Part shown: piece after piece, positions 1-7,159 of the stretch | How positions within the stretch are numbered: position 1 is the first letter of the stretch | Layout of the letters: each line of letters begins with the position of its first letter | NCBI GenBank assembly: GCA_028280615.1 | Contig: JANQLK010000016.1 | Coordinates: forward strand, 124,001 to 188,000 | Length of the DNA stretch: 64,000 bases | DNA from: Woeseiaceae bacterium | GTDB lineage: Bacteria; Pseudomonadota; Gammaproteobacteria; Steroidobacterales; Woeseiaceae | Direction of reading: 5' to 3' | Translations under genes and position numbers: made by a program | Notes under the pieces: generated by a model | Seen by the model: the letters and a program-made list of their open reading frames with translations, nothing else | Databases searched by the model: none | Told to the model about the DNA's origin: nothing

Positions 1-1
1 A

Positions 2-277
2 ACCACCAACGTTCGCCGTGGCTATGCCGCCGACTCCGGGGAGCGCGCAAAGGAGATGGAGGACAGCGAAGTCGTCGATGCGCTGGGCAACGAGGCGCGA
101 GACGAGGTCCGGAAGATCTCCGCGGCCCTGGAGCGCATGGAGCAGGGCAGTTTCGGCGTCTGCCTCGCGTGTGGCGGCGCGATCCACGATGCGCGTCTCG
201 AGGCATACCCGTACGCCAGGCATTGTATCGACTGTGCCAACGAGGATGAGCGGGCGGCGGCCAGGCCGGCCGGCTGA
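2..277 (+). CDS. DksA/TraR-type C4 zinc-finger protein, 5' end outside window
   Basis: The frame is open from base 2 to a TGA at 275-277, so the true start lies before the window; the internal ATG at 56 is unlikely to be the start because the frame continues upstream without a stop. The visible part is a short helical stretch followed by a zinc finger of the pattern C-x2-C-x17-C-x2-C (CLACGG ... CIDCA), the signature of the DksA/TraR C-terminal domain. Family members bind RNA polymerase through its secondary channel and adjust initiation, often with ppGpp. Only about 91 residues are visible and the catalytic-tip coiled coil of DksA cannot be judged. A short TraR-like or YbiI-like protein is as likely as true DksA. 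It converges on the response regulator with a 9-bp gap. Confidence 0.75.
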   Translation, partial: TTNVRRGYAADSGERAKEMEDSEVVDALGNEARDEVRKISAALERMEQGSFGVCLACGGAIHDARLEAYPYARHCIDCANEDERAAARPAG

Positions 278-286
278 CTCACGACA

Positions 287-907
287 CTAGTTCTGGCTCG
301 CCAGGTGCATCTTGACGAGATCGGCGAGCGAGCGAGCCTGCATTTTTTCCATGACCCGCGCACGGTGAATCTCCACCGTCCGCTGGCTCACACCGAGTTC
401 GTAGGCAATGACCTTGTTCGGCTTGCCCGTGACGACCAGGTCGAAGACCTCGCGTTCGCGGTTGGTCAGCTTGGCAACGCGCTCGGCTACGATGGCATTG
501 GCGTTTTTGGCCTCACGCTGCTCGCGGTCGGTCTTGAGCGCTTCGCCGATCCGGTCGAGCAGGTCCTGGTCGCGAAACGGCTTCTGGATGAAGTCGACGG
601 CGCCTTTTTGCATCGCCTCGACGGCCATCGGGACGTCGCCGTGACCCGTAATGAAGATGACCGGCAGCGTGTTGCCGCGAGTGAGCAGCTCCTGCTGCAG
701 TTCGAGCCCGCCGAGTCCGGGCATACGAATGTCGAGCACGAGGCAGCCCGCGCGGTCATCGTCGACGGCCGACAGGAATTCGTCGCCGGAGCCGAAAATC
801 TCGTGGCTCAAGCCGACCGAGTCCATCAGCGCCTGCATGGCGAAGCGTATCGCGGGGTCGTCGTCGACCACGAAGACGGTTGGAGCCGATTCCTGTGATT
901 TGGTCAT
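287..907 (-). CDS. FixJ-family two-component response regulator
   Basis: A 206-residue protein with an N-terminal receiver domain (about residues 8-125) and a C-terminal LuxR/GerE helix-turn-helix (about 143-200). Visible receiver residues are the acidic pair D15-D16, phosphoacceptor D59 (in LDIRMPG), T87 and K109 (FIQKPF). This is the classical FixJ/TodR layout, so phosphorylation by a sensor kinase should drive DNA binding. No histidine kinase lies beside it in the window, so the partner is elsewhere or just upstream. I chose the ATG at 905-907 (MTKSQ) because the longer ORF adds 19 residues without family character. A 167-bp palindromic repeat lies 63 bp upstream of this start, in or near its promoter region. 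The regulated genes cannot be told from sequence. Confidence 0.88.
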   Translation of the reverse strand: MTKSQESAPTVFVVDDDPAIRFAMQALMDSVGLSHEIFGSGDEFLSAVDDDRAGCLVLDIRMPGLGGLELQQELLTRGNTLPVIFITGHGDVPMAVEAMQKGAVDFIQKPFRDQDLLDRIGEALKTDREQREAKNANAIVAERVAKLTNREREVFDLVVTGKPNKVIAYELGVSQRTVEIHRARVMEKMQARSLADLVKMHLASQN

Positions 908-970
908 CGGCGAAGATTTGACCAGAATGGCCGCCCATTTGCGAGCGCAACGCTCCGCCCGCACGCTTCC

Positions 971-1137
971 CTAGCCCGCATCCGTCACCGATTACACGGG
1001 CCCTCGCTTGTCTTTTGTTTGCTCAAAACTTTTTCCTCAGTTGGCAATACATTGAGTATTACGCGCCTTCGGAAAAACCCTTGAGCAAACAAAATCCTGC
1101 CCGATCATCCCGCGAATCGGTGACGGATGCGGGCTAG
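971..1137. repeat. 167-bp palindromic repeat, full copy 1
   Basis: The element begins and ends with CTAG. Its 22-bp outer arms are perfect inverted repeats (971-992 against 1116-1137) containing GCCCGCATCCGTCACCGAT. Inside, GTTTGCTCAA (1017-1026) pairs perfectly with TTGAGCAAAC (1081-1090), a further T5/A5 block follows, and a small AATAC/GTATT hairpin lies at the apex near 1046-1060. A second copy of exactly the same length is at 24330-24496. The long intramolecular pairing suggests a cruciform or RNA hairpin, a REP-like or MITE-like element. It lies between the lysR 3' end and the response-regulator 5' end, which are in the same orientation. The flanks 908-970 and 1138-1267 show nothing else I can name. 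No transposase is nearby. Confidence 0.9.
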
Positions 1138-1267
1138 AGCCAGTCGAAAAACGATTCAGCCGGCACATCGCCGCGGCAGAAACGCTGCTGAAGACTTCGC
1201 TTGCCGCTCCGAAACAGCCGCTGTTCGCGCATTCGGCCCGGATCCGAGACCGATTCGCGAACTCGGA

Positions 1268-2185
1268 TTAGAGAAGCTTCTCTTCGACGACGGACGGCCA
1301 CTCGTCACGGAGACTGGTCGCGTACGGTCCTGTGCCTGGCTTGCGCCGGAACGCGTCTCGGACGATTTCCGCGAGCTTTTGCGAAAGTGACGGGTTTCTG
1401 TTGCTTTCCACATAGAGGTTCACCATGGTCGGCCGAAGTTGTGGCAGTACGCCTTCGCCGACGCGTTCGCAGTTGGGAAGATGTTGGGATTCGATCGTCG
1501 TCGTGACCGCCAAATCCGCGGAAACCAATGCTTGAATGGTCGCTTCCGTGTCCGTATCGCCGACGAACTGCCAGGCCACTCCGCTCTTTGTCAACGAACG
1601 CATCAGCTCCGGCTTCAAAGCACAATTGTTGCAGATCGCAATTGGCAACGGCGTCAGATTCCAGGCATTGCCGTTCCGGGCGCCCCACCAACACAGATTG
1701 GCGCGCAACAACAATTCTCCACCTCGTCGCGCGCGCTCCTCGGTTGCCAGGAACAGGTCGAGCTTGCCGTCCTCGAACTGTGCCCTGAGGCTTTTTGTGA
1801 GTGCCGTAACCAGGTTGACCTTGATTCGTGGATATCGTCGACGAGCTTCTCGAAGTACGAAGGGTACTTGCGGATTCAAGAGATCCGGTGGGACGCCGAT
1901 CGACAACTCACCTTCGAACTCGTCGTTGGTCAGACGCCCCCAGGCCTCATCGTTTATCGCGAGCAGCCTCCGCGCATAACTGACGAGCTGCTCACCGGCG
2001 TCCGTGATCACGATGCCGCGCCCTTTGCGCCGTAGCAGCTTCACGCCTGTCAGGTGCTCCAGTCGTTTGATCTGCATGCTGACCGCGGACTGCGTCAGGT
2101 TAATCTGAGCCGCCGCACTCGTGACGCCCTGCGTGTCTGAGATGGCGACCAGGCTTCGGAGCGCGGCAAGATCAAGGTGTTTCAT
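1268..2185 (-). CDS. LysR-family transcriptional regulator
   Basis: A 305-residue LysR-type regulator of typical family length. The N-terminal winged helix-turn-helix spans about residues 4-63, with recognition-helix character in SAAAQINLTQSAVSMQIKRL and the usual wing RRKGRG. A periplasmic-binding-protein-like effector domain (about 90-290) follows, starting with the typical GELSIGVPPD strand. These proteins bind DNA as tetramers and respond to a small ligand. The target here is unknown; the divergent neighbour is a small lipoprotein gene 114 bp away, and LysR proteins often control a divergently transcribed gene, so that is the first candidate. The C-terminus (about residues 280-305) is poorly conserved in character. 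The ATG at 2183-2185 starts directly at the canonical LysR N-terminus. Confidence 0.92.
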   Translation of the reverse strand: MKHLDLAALRSLVAISDTQGVTSAAAQINLTQSAVSMQIKRLEHLTGVKLLRRKGRGIVITDAGEQLVSYARRLLAINDEAWGRLTNDEFEGELSIGVPPDLLNPQVPFVLREARRRYPRIKVNLVTALTKSLRAQFEDGKLDLFLATEERARRGGELLLRANLCWWGARNGNAWNLTPLPIAICNNCALKPELMRSLTKSGVAWQFVGDTDTEATIQALVSADLAVTTTIESQHLPNCERVGEGVLPQLRPTMVNLYVESNRNPSLSQKLAEIVRDAFRRKPGTGPYATSLRDEWPSVVEEKLL

Positions 2186-2299
2186 CCATCAGGCCCTCGG
2201 ATCGGTGTGATCACACATCGTCGATAGTCTTCGCCGTTTCCGGCTGCCATGATACATCGAGATTCCTGAACGGAAGCAAAGATTTTATCAATTAATTTG

Positions 2300-2518
2300 A
2301 TGAGTAGTATCATGGTAGCTAATCGAAATGTATTCCTGCTGTCGGTGATCCTTGCAATGTGCGCGGGCTGTGTCGGCTCGAGCGGCATCCAATCGCGCGA
2401 CCTGCGGCCTGCCTGCCCGGCCCAGGCCGCGTACTATTGCGAGCAGGAGTTTCGCACGCGCCCGGCGAAATGCGCCTGCGTCAGCGCCGACGACCTCAGG
2501 CGCACCTTGTTGAGATAG
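2300..2518 (+). CDS. small Cys-rich putative lipoprotein
   Basis: A short ORF of about 72 residues with a hydrophobic N-terminal segment (VFLLSVILAMCAGC) that looks like a signal peptide ending at a cysteine, compatible with a lipobox though the residue at -3 is Cys rather than Leu. The mature part is hydrophilic and contains four further cysteines (PAC, YYC, KCAC), possibly two disulfides. The start is uncertain: ATG at 2300 and ATG at 2312 are both possible, and a TTG at 2297 is also in frame. I do not recognise the family. It is divergent from lysR and its stop is followed within 7 bp by a palindromic mini-repeat that separates it from the convergent ABC permease. Signal-peptide character and AT-richer upstream DNA support a real gene. 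Confidence 0.5.
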   Translation: MSSIMVANRNVFLLSVILAMCAGCVGSSGIQSRDLRPACPAQAAYYCEQEFRTRPAKCACVSADDLRRTLLR

Positions 2519-2524
2519 GTCCTG

Positions 2525-2554
2525 GCCCGCATCCGTCACCGATTTGCGGGCTAG
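2525..2554. repeat. palindromic repeat, 30-bp mini form
   Basis: This is the outer arm of the 167-bp repeat closed on itself: GCCCGCA, 13 bases, TGCGGGC, ending in CTAG. It lies between two convergent genes, the lipoprotein (ending 2518) and the ABC permease. Its terminal CTAG supplies the TAG stop codon of the permease (bases 2551-2553 on the minus strand). The 13-base loop TCCGTCACCGATT is identical to the outer-arm sequence of both full copies. A bidirectional terminator-like role is possible but there is no T-tract. Confidence 0.8.
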
Positions 2555-3651
2555 TCCAGGTGCTTGGAGAAACGTGCCGAGGCGGCCGTCATCGCCACGG
2601 CCGTGAAAGCCGCCAGGTAGGCCACGTCTGCCAGCATGTCGCCGAGTCGCGCATCGCGCAGCATGATGCCCCGCGTCAGGCGGATGAAGTGGGTATTCGG
2701 CAGCACCTCGCCCAGGTACCGGGCGACCGTCGGCATCCCATCGAACGGAAACATGAACCCGGACAGCAGAATCGATGGCAGCAGGATGAACACGGTCATC
2801 TGCATCGCCTGGAACTGCGTGTGCACGGCCGTCGAAATGAACAGGCCCAGCGACAGGTTGGCGGCGATGAACAGGGCGGCGGCTCCGTATAGATGCGCGA
2901 CGCTGCCGCGGATCGGCACGTCGAACAGCAGCATGCCGACCACGAGGATCAGCGCGAGCTGTACGAGTCCGATCAGGATGTAGGGAATGACCTTGCCGAT
3001 CATGAGCTCTGCCGAGCTGACCGGCGTGTTGATCAGAAGCTCGAGGTTACCGCGTTCTCGCTCGCGCACGATTGCGACGGCCGTGAACAGCATCATCGTC
3101 ATCGTGAGAATGACGCCCATCAGCCCCGGCACGATGTTTACCGGCGTCCTGCGCTCCGGGTTGTAGTATGCGCGGACCTCTATGTTGCCGCTCTGCCGGT
3201 CGGAGGTCGCGGCGGGTCCATAGTCCACGGGCATGGACCTGAGCTGGTTCGCGACGCCGAGGATGGTCGGATCGCTGCCATCGACGAGGAGCTGCACCGC
3301 GGCTCGATTGGCATCGATGCTGCGACGGTCGAAGTCATGCGGTATCGCGACGCCGATCGAGATGCGTCCGGCGCGCAGCAATTCCTCGAGGTCCCCGGGG
3401 TCTTCGACCCGATCGACGATACGCACGACCTGGCTCTCGGCCAGGGATGCAACGAACTGTCGCGACAGGTGCGTATCGGCCCGGTCGGCAACCGCGGCCT
3501 TGAGATTGCGCACGTCGGTATTGATCGCATAGCCGAACAAGAGCATCTGCACGATCGGCAGGCCGATCACCATGCCGAAGGTCAGGCGGTCTCGTCTGAG
3601 CTGCCGCACTTCCTTCTTGATGATGGCCGTCAGGCGCGACAGCGAAATCAT
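2551..3651 (-). CDS. ABC-2 type exporter permease (YbhR/YhhJ-like)
   Basis: A 366-residue integral membrane protein with one N-terminal transmembrane helix (about residues 24-45, FGMVIGLPIVQMLLFGYAI), a large extracytoplasmic domain (about 46-170) and five further C-terminal helices. This is the ABC2_membrane_3 layout of the YbhS/YbhR and DrrB-like permeases. The motif REREGNLELLINTPVSSAELMIGK, split around residues 197-220, is typical of the coupling region. It starts with ATG at 3649-3651, overlapping the ATPase stop as ATGA, so translation should be coupled. E. coli YbhGFSR has two permeases; here I see only one, so it probably works as a homodimer. Substrate is unknown; drugs or other hydrophobic molecules are the family norm. 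The TAG stop lies inside a palindromic mini-repeat. Confidence 0.9.
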   Translation of the reverse strand: MISLSRLTAIIKKEVRQLRRDRLTFGMVIGLPIVQMLLFGYAINTDVRNLKAAVADRADTHLSRQFVASLAESQVVRIVDRVEDPGDLEELLRAGRISIGVAIPHDFDRRSIDANRAAVQLLVDGSDPTILGVANQLRSMPVDYGPAATSDRQSGNIEVRAYYNPERRTPVNIVPGLMGVILTMTMMLFTAVAIVRERERGNLELLINTPVSSAELMIGKVIPYILIGLVQLALILVVGMLLFDVPIRGSVAHLYGAAALFIAANLSLGLFISTAVHTQFQAMQMTVFILLPSILLSGFMFPFDGMPTVARYLGEVLPNTHFIRLTRGIMLRDARLGDMLADVAYLAAFTAVAMTAASARFSKHLD

Positions 3652-4604
3652 GCCGCCTCCCTCCGGTCCTTCATCGTGGCCGCGACGAATACGTCTTCGA
3701 GCGTCGGCCGGGAGTCCACGACGGCCGCCCGAATGCCGGCATCCTCGAGCGGTTTCGACACGACGCCAATCGGGTCGCCGACCGTGTCGGGCACGAGGAC
3801 TCTGAGCTGCACGCCGAGCTGCGTGACGCTTGCGATCGTATCGATCGCCAGGAGTCGCGCCTGCGCTCCGTACGGATCATCGGCCGATACTTCGACCACG
3901 CGCATGCCGGTATCGGCCTTGAGGTCCTCGGGTGTACCGTCGGCCACCTTGACGCCCCGGTCGAGGATCGCGAGCCTGTGGCAGCGTTCGGCTTCGTCCA
4001 TGTAGTGCGTGGATACCATGATCGACGTGCCGCTTTCCGCCAGCCGGAACAGGTTGGCCCAGAAGTCTCGGCGGCTCTGCGGGTCGACGGCACTCGTCGG
4101 CTCATCCAGGAGCAGCAGCTCCGGGTGGTGCAGGACCGCGCACGCGAGCGCGAGCCGCTGCTTCTGGCCGCCGCTCATCGTGCCGGCGAGCTGGTTCCGC
4201 TGTTCGACGAGCTTGTAGCGGTCGAGCAGTTCGTCGAGGCGTTGCCGCCGCCGGCCGGTCGGGTAGGAATAGATCTCGGCGATGAACATCAGGTTCTCGA
4301 GCACGGTCATATCGGCGAACAGCGAAAATTTCTGCGTCATGTACCCGATCTTCGATTTCAGGTGCCGCGCATCGCCCGGGATCCGCGTGCCGAGCACGGA
4401 CGCGGATCCTGCGCTCGGCGGCAGCAATCCGCACAGCATGCGAATGGTCGTCGACTTGCCGGAGCCGTTGGGGCCCAGGAAGCCGTATATCTCTCCGCGA
4501 GGCACGTCGAGATCCAGCGACGACACGGCCACGAGCTTGCCGAACTGCTTGGTCAGTCCGCGGGCCTCGATCGCGAATTCCGACGGCGATTCCACGTCGA
4601 TCAA
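3648..4604 (-). CDS. ABC exporter ATP-binding protein (YbhF/DrrA-like)
   Basis: The ATPase of the export operon, about 318 residues. It has Walker A (GPNGSGKST), the ABC signature in the form MSGGQ, Walker B (LLLLDEPTS) followed by AVDP, and the H-loop in STHYMDEAE. A C-terminal extension of about 80 residues with the DrrA-type DUF4162 character follows. I chose TTG at 4602-4604, which overlaps the adaptor stop as TTGA; a GTG at 4593-4595 is the alternative. The longer upstream reading frame only repeats the adaptor gene in another frame. It supplies energy to the permease encoded immediately downstream. Only one nucleotide-binding domain is present, unlike YbhF which has two, so a homodimer is expected. 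Confidence 0.9.
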   Translation of the reverse strand: MIDVESPSEFAIEARGLTKQFGKLVAVSSLDLDVPRGEIYGFLGPNGSGKSTTIRMLCGLLPPSAGSASVLGTRIPGDARHLKSKIGYMTQKFSLFADMTVLENLMFIAEIYSYPTGRRRQRLDELLDRYKLVEQRNQLAGTMSGGQKQRLALACAVLHHPELLLLDEPTSAVDPQSRRDFWANLFRLAESGTSIMVSTHYMDEAERCHRLAILDRGVKVADGTPEDLKADTGMRVVEVSADDPYGAQARLLAIDTIASVTQLGVQLRVLVPDTVGDPIGVVSKPLEDAGIRAAVVDSRPTLEDVFVAATMKDRREAA

Positions 4605-5572
4605 CGCGCCGGCTGGTCGAGGCCGAGTTCGACTTCGACCGGAACGCCGTCCGGCAGGCGGTCCTCGAGTCCCTCGAGATCGATCTTGGCCAGGAAACTC
4701 AGGCGCCCGCGGTCGCGCTCGGTCAGCGCGAAGTAGGGCGTGAACGCCGCTTCGCTCGATACCCATCGCACGCGCCCTGCGATCACCGGCTCGAGACCGT
4801 CGACAAACACGCGCGCCGCCTGTCCCGTCGTGACACGGGCGCGCAGCGCCTCGGGAATGAACACCTGCGCGTAGGGTTGTTCGCCGCCGAGCATGATCAT
4901 GACGGGCTGCCCCGGCATCGGGCGCTCGCCGAGTTCGAACAGGCGCACATCGGTGATGCCGTCGGCCGGCGCGCGAATCGTGTGCCGCTCGAGATCGACT
5001 TTCGCGGCGTCGCGGCGAGCCTCGGCCTGGCGCACGGCGCTTTCGGCCTGCGCGAGTTGCTCGAGTGTCGTTCCGGCCAACAGCTCCTCGAGGCGGGCGC
5101 TGCGCTGGCCGACCAGTGCCTGTGCCGCTTCCAGGTCGGCCGTGGCGCGATCGAGATTCTCGGGCGAGGCCAGTTTCCTTTCTTCGAGCTCGGTCGCGCG
5201 CCGGTGCTGTGCCACGCGAAACTCGAGGTCCCGCTCGGCGCCTTCGAGATCGGCGCGGGCGGCGTCGATTTGCTCGCTGCGGGGCCCGCGCACGAGCTCG
5301 TCGAGCCGCGCCCCGGCCTGGTCGAGTGCGCCTTCGGCCTCGGCCAGCCTGGCCCGGGCCCGCGAGTCGTCCTGCCGCATCAGGGCATCGCCGGCGCTGA
5401 CCGCGACGCCTTCTTCGGCAAGCACGGCGACGATCGGCTCGCTGAATTCGGCGGCCAGTTCCATGCGGTCCGACGTAAGCTCGCCGACAATTCGGTGGCT
5501 CTCGTTTTCGCCGCTGCAGCCCTGGCAGAGCAGAACGACGGCGATCGGGAAGACGAGTGGCTTAAGCTTCAT
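4601..5572 (-). CDS. HlyD/YbhG-type periplasmic adaptor lipoprotein
   Basis: A 323-residue membrane-fusion protein. The N-terminus (KLKPLVFPIAVVLLCQGC) looks like a lipoprotein signal with the cysteine at residue 19. A biotinyl-lipoyl-like half (EFSEPIVAVLAEEGVAVSAGDAL) is followed by a long alanine/glutamate-rich coiled-coil hairpin (about residues 70-200) and the second lipoyl half with RAPADGITDVRLFELGE. These adaptors link an inner-membrane ABC exporter to an outer-membrane channel; no TolC-like gene is in the window. It overlaps the ATPase start by 4 bp and follows the tetR stop after 12 bp, so the order is tetR, adaptor, ATPase, permease on the minus strand, the same logic as cecR-ybhGFSR in E. 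coli. Confidence 0.9.
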   Translation of the reverse strand: MKLKPLVFPIAVVLLCQGCSGENESHRIVGELTSDRMELAAEFSEPIVAVLAEEGVAVSAGDALMRQDDSRARARLAEAEGALDQAGARLDELVRGPRSEQIDAARADLEGAERDLEFRVAQHRRATELEERKLASPENLDRATADLEAAQALVGQRSARLEELLAGTTLEQLAQAESAVRQAEARRDAAKVDLERHTIRAPADGITDVRLFELGERPMPGQPVMIMLGGEQPYAQVFIPEALRARVTTGQAARVFVDGLEPVIAGRVRWVSSEAAFTPYFALTERDRGRLSFLAKIDLEGLEDRLPDGVPVEVELGLDQPAR

Positions 5573-5584
5573 GGCTCGACTCCT

Positions 5585-6205
5585 TCAGGCCTTTATGTGC
5601 TCGAGGATCATGTCCATGTGTGCTTCGATCAGCCGGTCGGTGTCGAGCGAGCGCTTGACGAACACCATCTTCCAGATGGCCGAAAGGAGCATTGGCGCGA
5701 CGATGAGCTGCGGCATGTCATTGACCGCCGTGCGGCGGAATTCGCCCGTTTCGATGCCGCGCTCCAGAAAACGGCGCAGCATCGCAAGGCCGCGCCCCAC
5801 GACGTTCTCGTAGTAGTACTCGAGCAGATCCGGGTGCCGGTGGCCCTCGGCAATCAGCAGGCGCAGCACGATCGAGATGCGCGAACCCGGAATGCGCTGC
5901 ATGAACGCAACCATCGGGCCGCGCAGAAACGCTTCGGCCGTGAGCTCCGTACTGTCGACTTCGTCGATCAGCGAGTCGATTCGTCGAACCACGACGCCGC
6001 GAATCACGGCCTTGAACAGTTCTTCCTTGGTTTTGAAATACAGGTAGGTGAGACCCTTGCTGACCCCGGCGCGCTTCGCGACTTCGTCGACGCGCGCGGC
6101 CGCGTAGCCCTTCTCGGCAAAAACCTCGAAGGCGGCCTCGGCGATTTCCTTGGGACGGTCTTCCTTGCGTCGCTGGTAACGCGGTTCGGTGGGCACGGCC
6201 GACAC
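5585..6205 (-). CDS. TetR-family regulator of the ABC export operon
   Basis: A 206-residue TetR-type repressor, first gene of the four-gene export operon. The helix-turn-helix is near residues 27-47 (EVAKRAGVSKGLTYLYFKTKEELF), followed by a longer helical ligand domain with the TetR_C/CecR-like stretch ERGIETGEFR. It starts with GTG at 6203-6205; no ATG is nearby and the protein starts at the usual distance from the DNA-binding domain. Two inverted repeats just upstream (6211-6224 and 6240-6253) are likely its own operators, so autoregulation of the operon by ligand-relieved repression is expected. They also lie in the divergent region before the ribA-like gene, which could be co-controlled. 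Confidence 0.9.
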   Translation of the reverse strand: MSAVPTEPRYQRRKEDRPKEIAEAAFEVFAEKGYAAARVDEVAKRAGVSKGLTYLYFKTKEELFKAVIRGVVVRRIDSLIDEVDSTELTAEAFLRGPMVAFMQRIPGSRISIVLRLLIAEGHRHPDLLEYYYENVVGRGLAMLRRFLERGIETGEFRRTAVNDMPQLIVAPMLLSAIWKMVFVKRSLDTDRLIEAHMDMILEHIKA

Positions 6206-6210
6206 CTTAA

Positions 6211-6253
6211 TGACTCAATGGTCAGTAAAGTGTAATTGATGACCTTCAGGTCA
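6211..6253. promoter_or_regulatory. paired TetR operator candidates
   Basis: Two inverted repeats stand 29 bp apart centre to centre: TGACTCAATGGTCA (6211-6224, arms TGAC/GTCA, 6-bp spacer) and TGACCTTCAGGTCA (6240-6253, arms TGACC/GGTCA, 4-bp spacer). The same TGAC/GTCA half-sites in both, within 50 bp of the GTG of a tetR gene, are what an autoregulated TetR operator looks like. The first begins only 6 bp before the start codon, so binding would block translation-proximal transcription. Confidence 0.6.
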
Positions 6254-6332
6254 GCAAGAGATTTCGGCGTCTGCCGGCCGCATCCGGGGACCGGCGCGGC
6301 TATCGGCCGCCGCTTGTTGCATAATCCGCGCC

Positions 6333-7151
6333 ATGTTCAGCTACTTAGACCCCACGGTGCGCGAGCGCCTGATCGCCGCCGGCACGCTGTTCCGGATCGA
6401 TCGCAACGGCCAGCGGATCGACATGGCCGCGCCCTCCGGCAACGGGGATACGATCAGTATCTTGGGCCCGATCCCGCTGCCGCTCGACATCGGCGGACGC
6501 ACGCTCAACGTCACCTGGTTTGCCTCGGTCCGCAATACCGAGCTCAAGAAGGTTCAGGAACTCGCCGACGAACTGCGCGCGGCCGATGCGCAGCAAAGCT
6601 TCGCGTCGCTCGCCTCGGCGATGGCCGTGAACAGCGTGCTGCTGCTCGGCGATCCTAAGTCCTGGACCGAACCGCTGGTTCGTGTGCACTCGAGTTGCCT
6701 GACCGGAGACGTGTTCGGTTCGGAGCGCTGCGAATGCGGCCCGCAGCTTATGGAGGCGCTCGAGCGTCTCGACGCGGACGAACAGGGTGGCGCGCTCGTC
6801 TACATGTCCGGTCACGAAGGGCGCGGCATCGGCCTCTGGGCGAAGGCGGCTACCTACCTCCTGCAGGACGCGGGTGAGAACACGTACCAGGCGAATCGCT
6901 CGCTAGGGCTGCCCGACGACAGCCGCGACTTCAGCGATGCGGCGGCGCTGCTCAAGTACTTCGTCGGTGACCGGCCGATTCGCCTCCTGACCAACAATCC
7001 CAAGAAGATCGACGATCTGGGCGCGCACGGCATCGCCGCGATCACGCCCGTCAAGCACGTCCACGGCGTGCGCCAAAGCAATCGGCGCTATCTCGAAGCC
7101 AAGCGCGGCTGGGGCCATCGCATCGACCCGCAGGACATCGGGGACGATTGA
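6333..7151 (+). CDS. GTP cyclohydrolase II-like protein (RibA family)
   Basis: A 272-residue protein homologous to GTP cyclohydrolase II, which opens GTP to the first riboflavin intermediate. The zinc cysteines are present (C-x10-C-x-C in [16 protein letters not shown]), as are the EGRGIGL segment and the [10 protein letters not shown] segment. It differs from ordinary RibA in three ways: it is about 75 residues longer, mostly N-terminal; the usual HSECLTGD is HSSCLTGD; and the usual RQEGRG is GHEGRG. Both changed positions belong to GTP-binding segments of the E. coli enzyme as I recall them. It may be a working RibA of a divergent type or a paralogue with another purine substrate. It stands alone, not in a rib operon. 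A -10-like CATAAT sits at 6320-6325, so the leader would be very short. Confidence 0.75.
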   Translation: MFSYLDPTVRERLIAAGTLFRIDRNGQRIDMAAPSGNGDTISILGPIPLPLDIGGRTLNVTWFASVRNTELKKVQELADELRAADAQQSFASLASAMAVNSVLLLGDPKSWTEPLVRVHSSCLTGDVFGSERCECGPQLMEALERLDADEQGGALVYMSGHEGRGIGLWAKAATYLLQDAGENTYQANRSLGLPDDSRDFSDAAALLKYFVGDRPIRLLTNNPKKIDDLGAHGIAAITPVKHVHGVRQSNRRYLEAKRGWGHRIDPQDIGDD

Positions 7152-7159
7152 CGCTGTGA

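Noticed and set aside
971-1137. Integron attC site or transposon end
   Set aside because: The palindrome is long, but I find no integron-type GTTRRRY core, no integrase gene and no array of short cassettes; neither copy has a transposase. The terminal CTAG could be a target duplication, but this cannot be decided from two copies.
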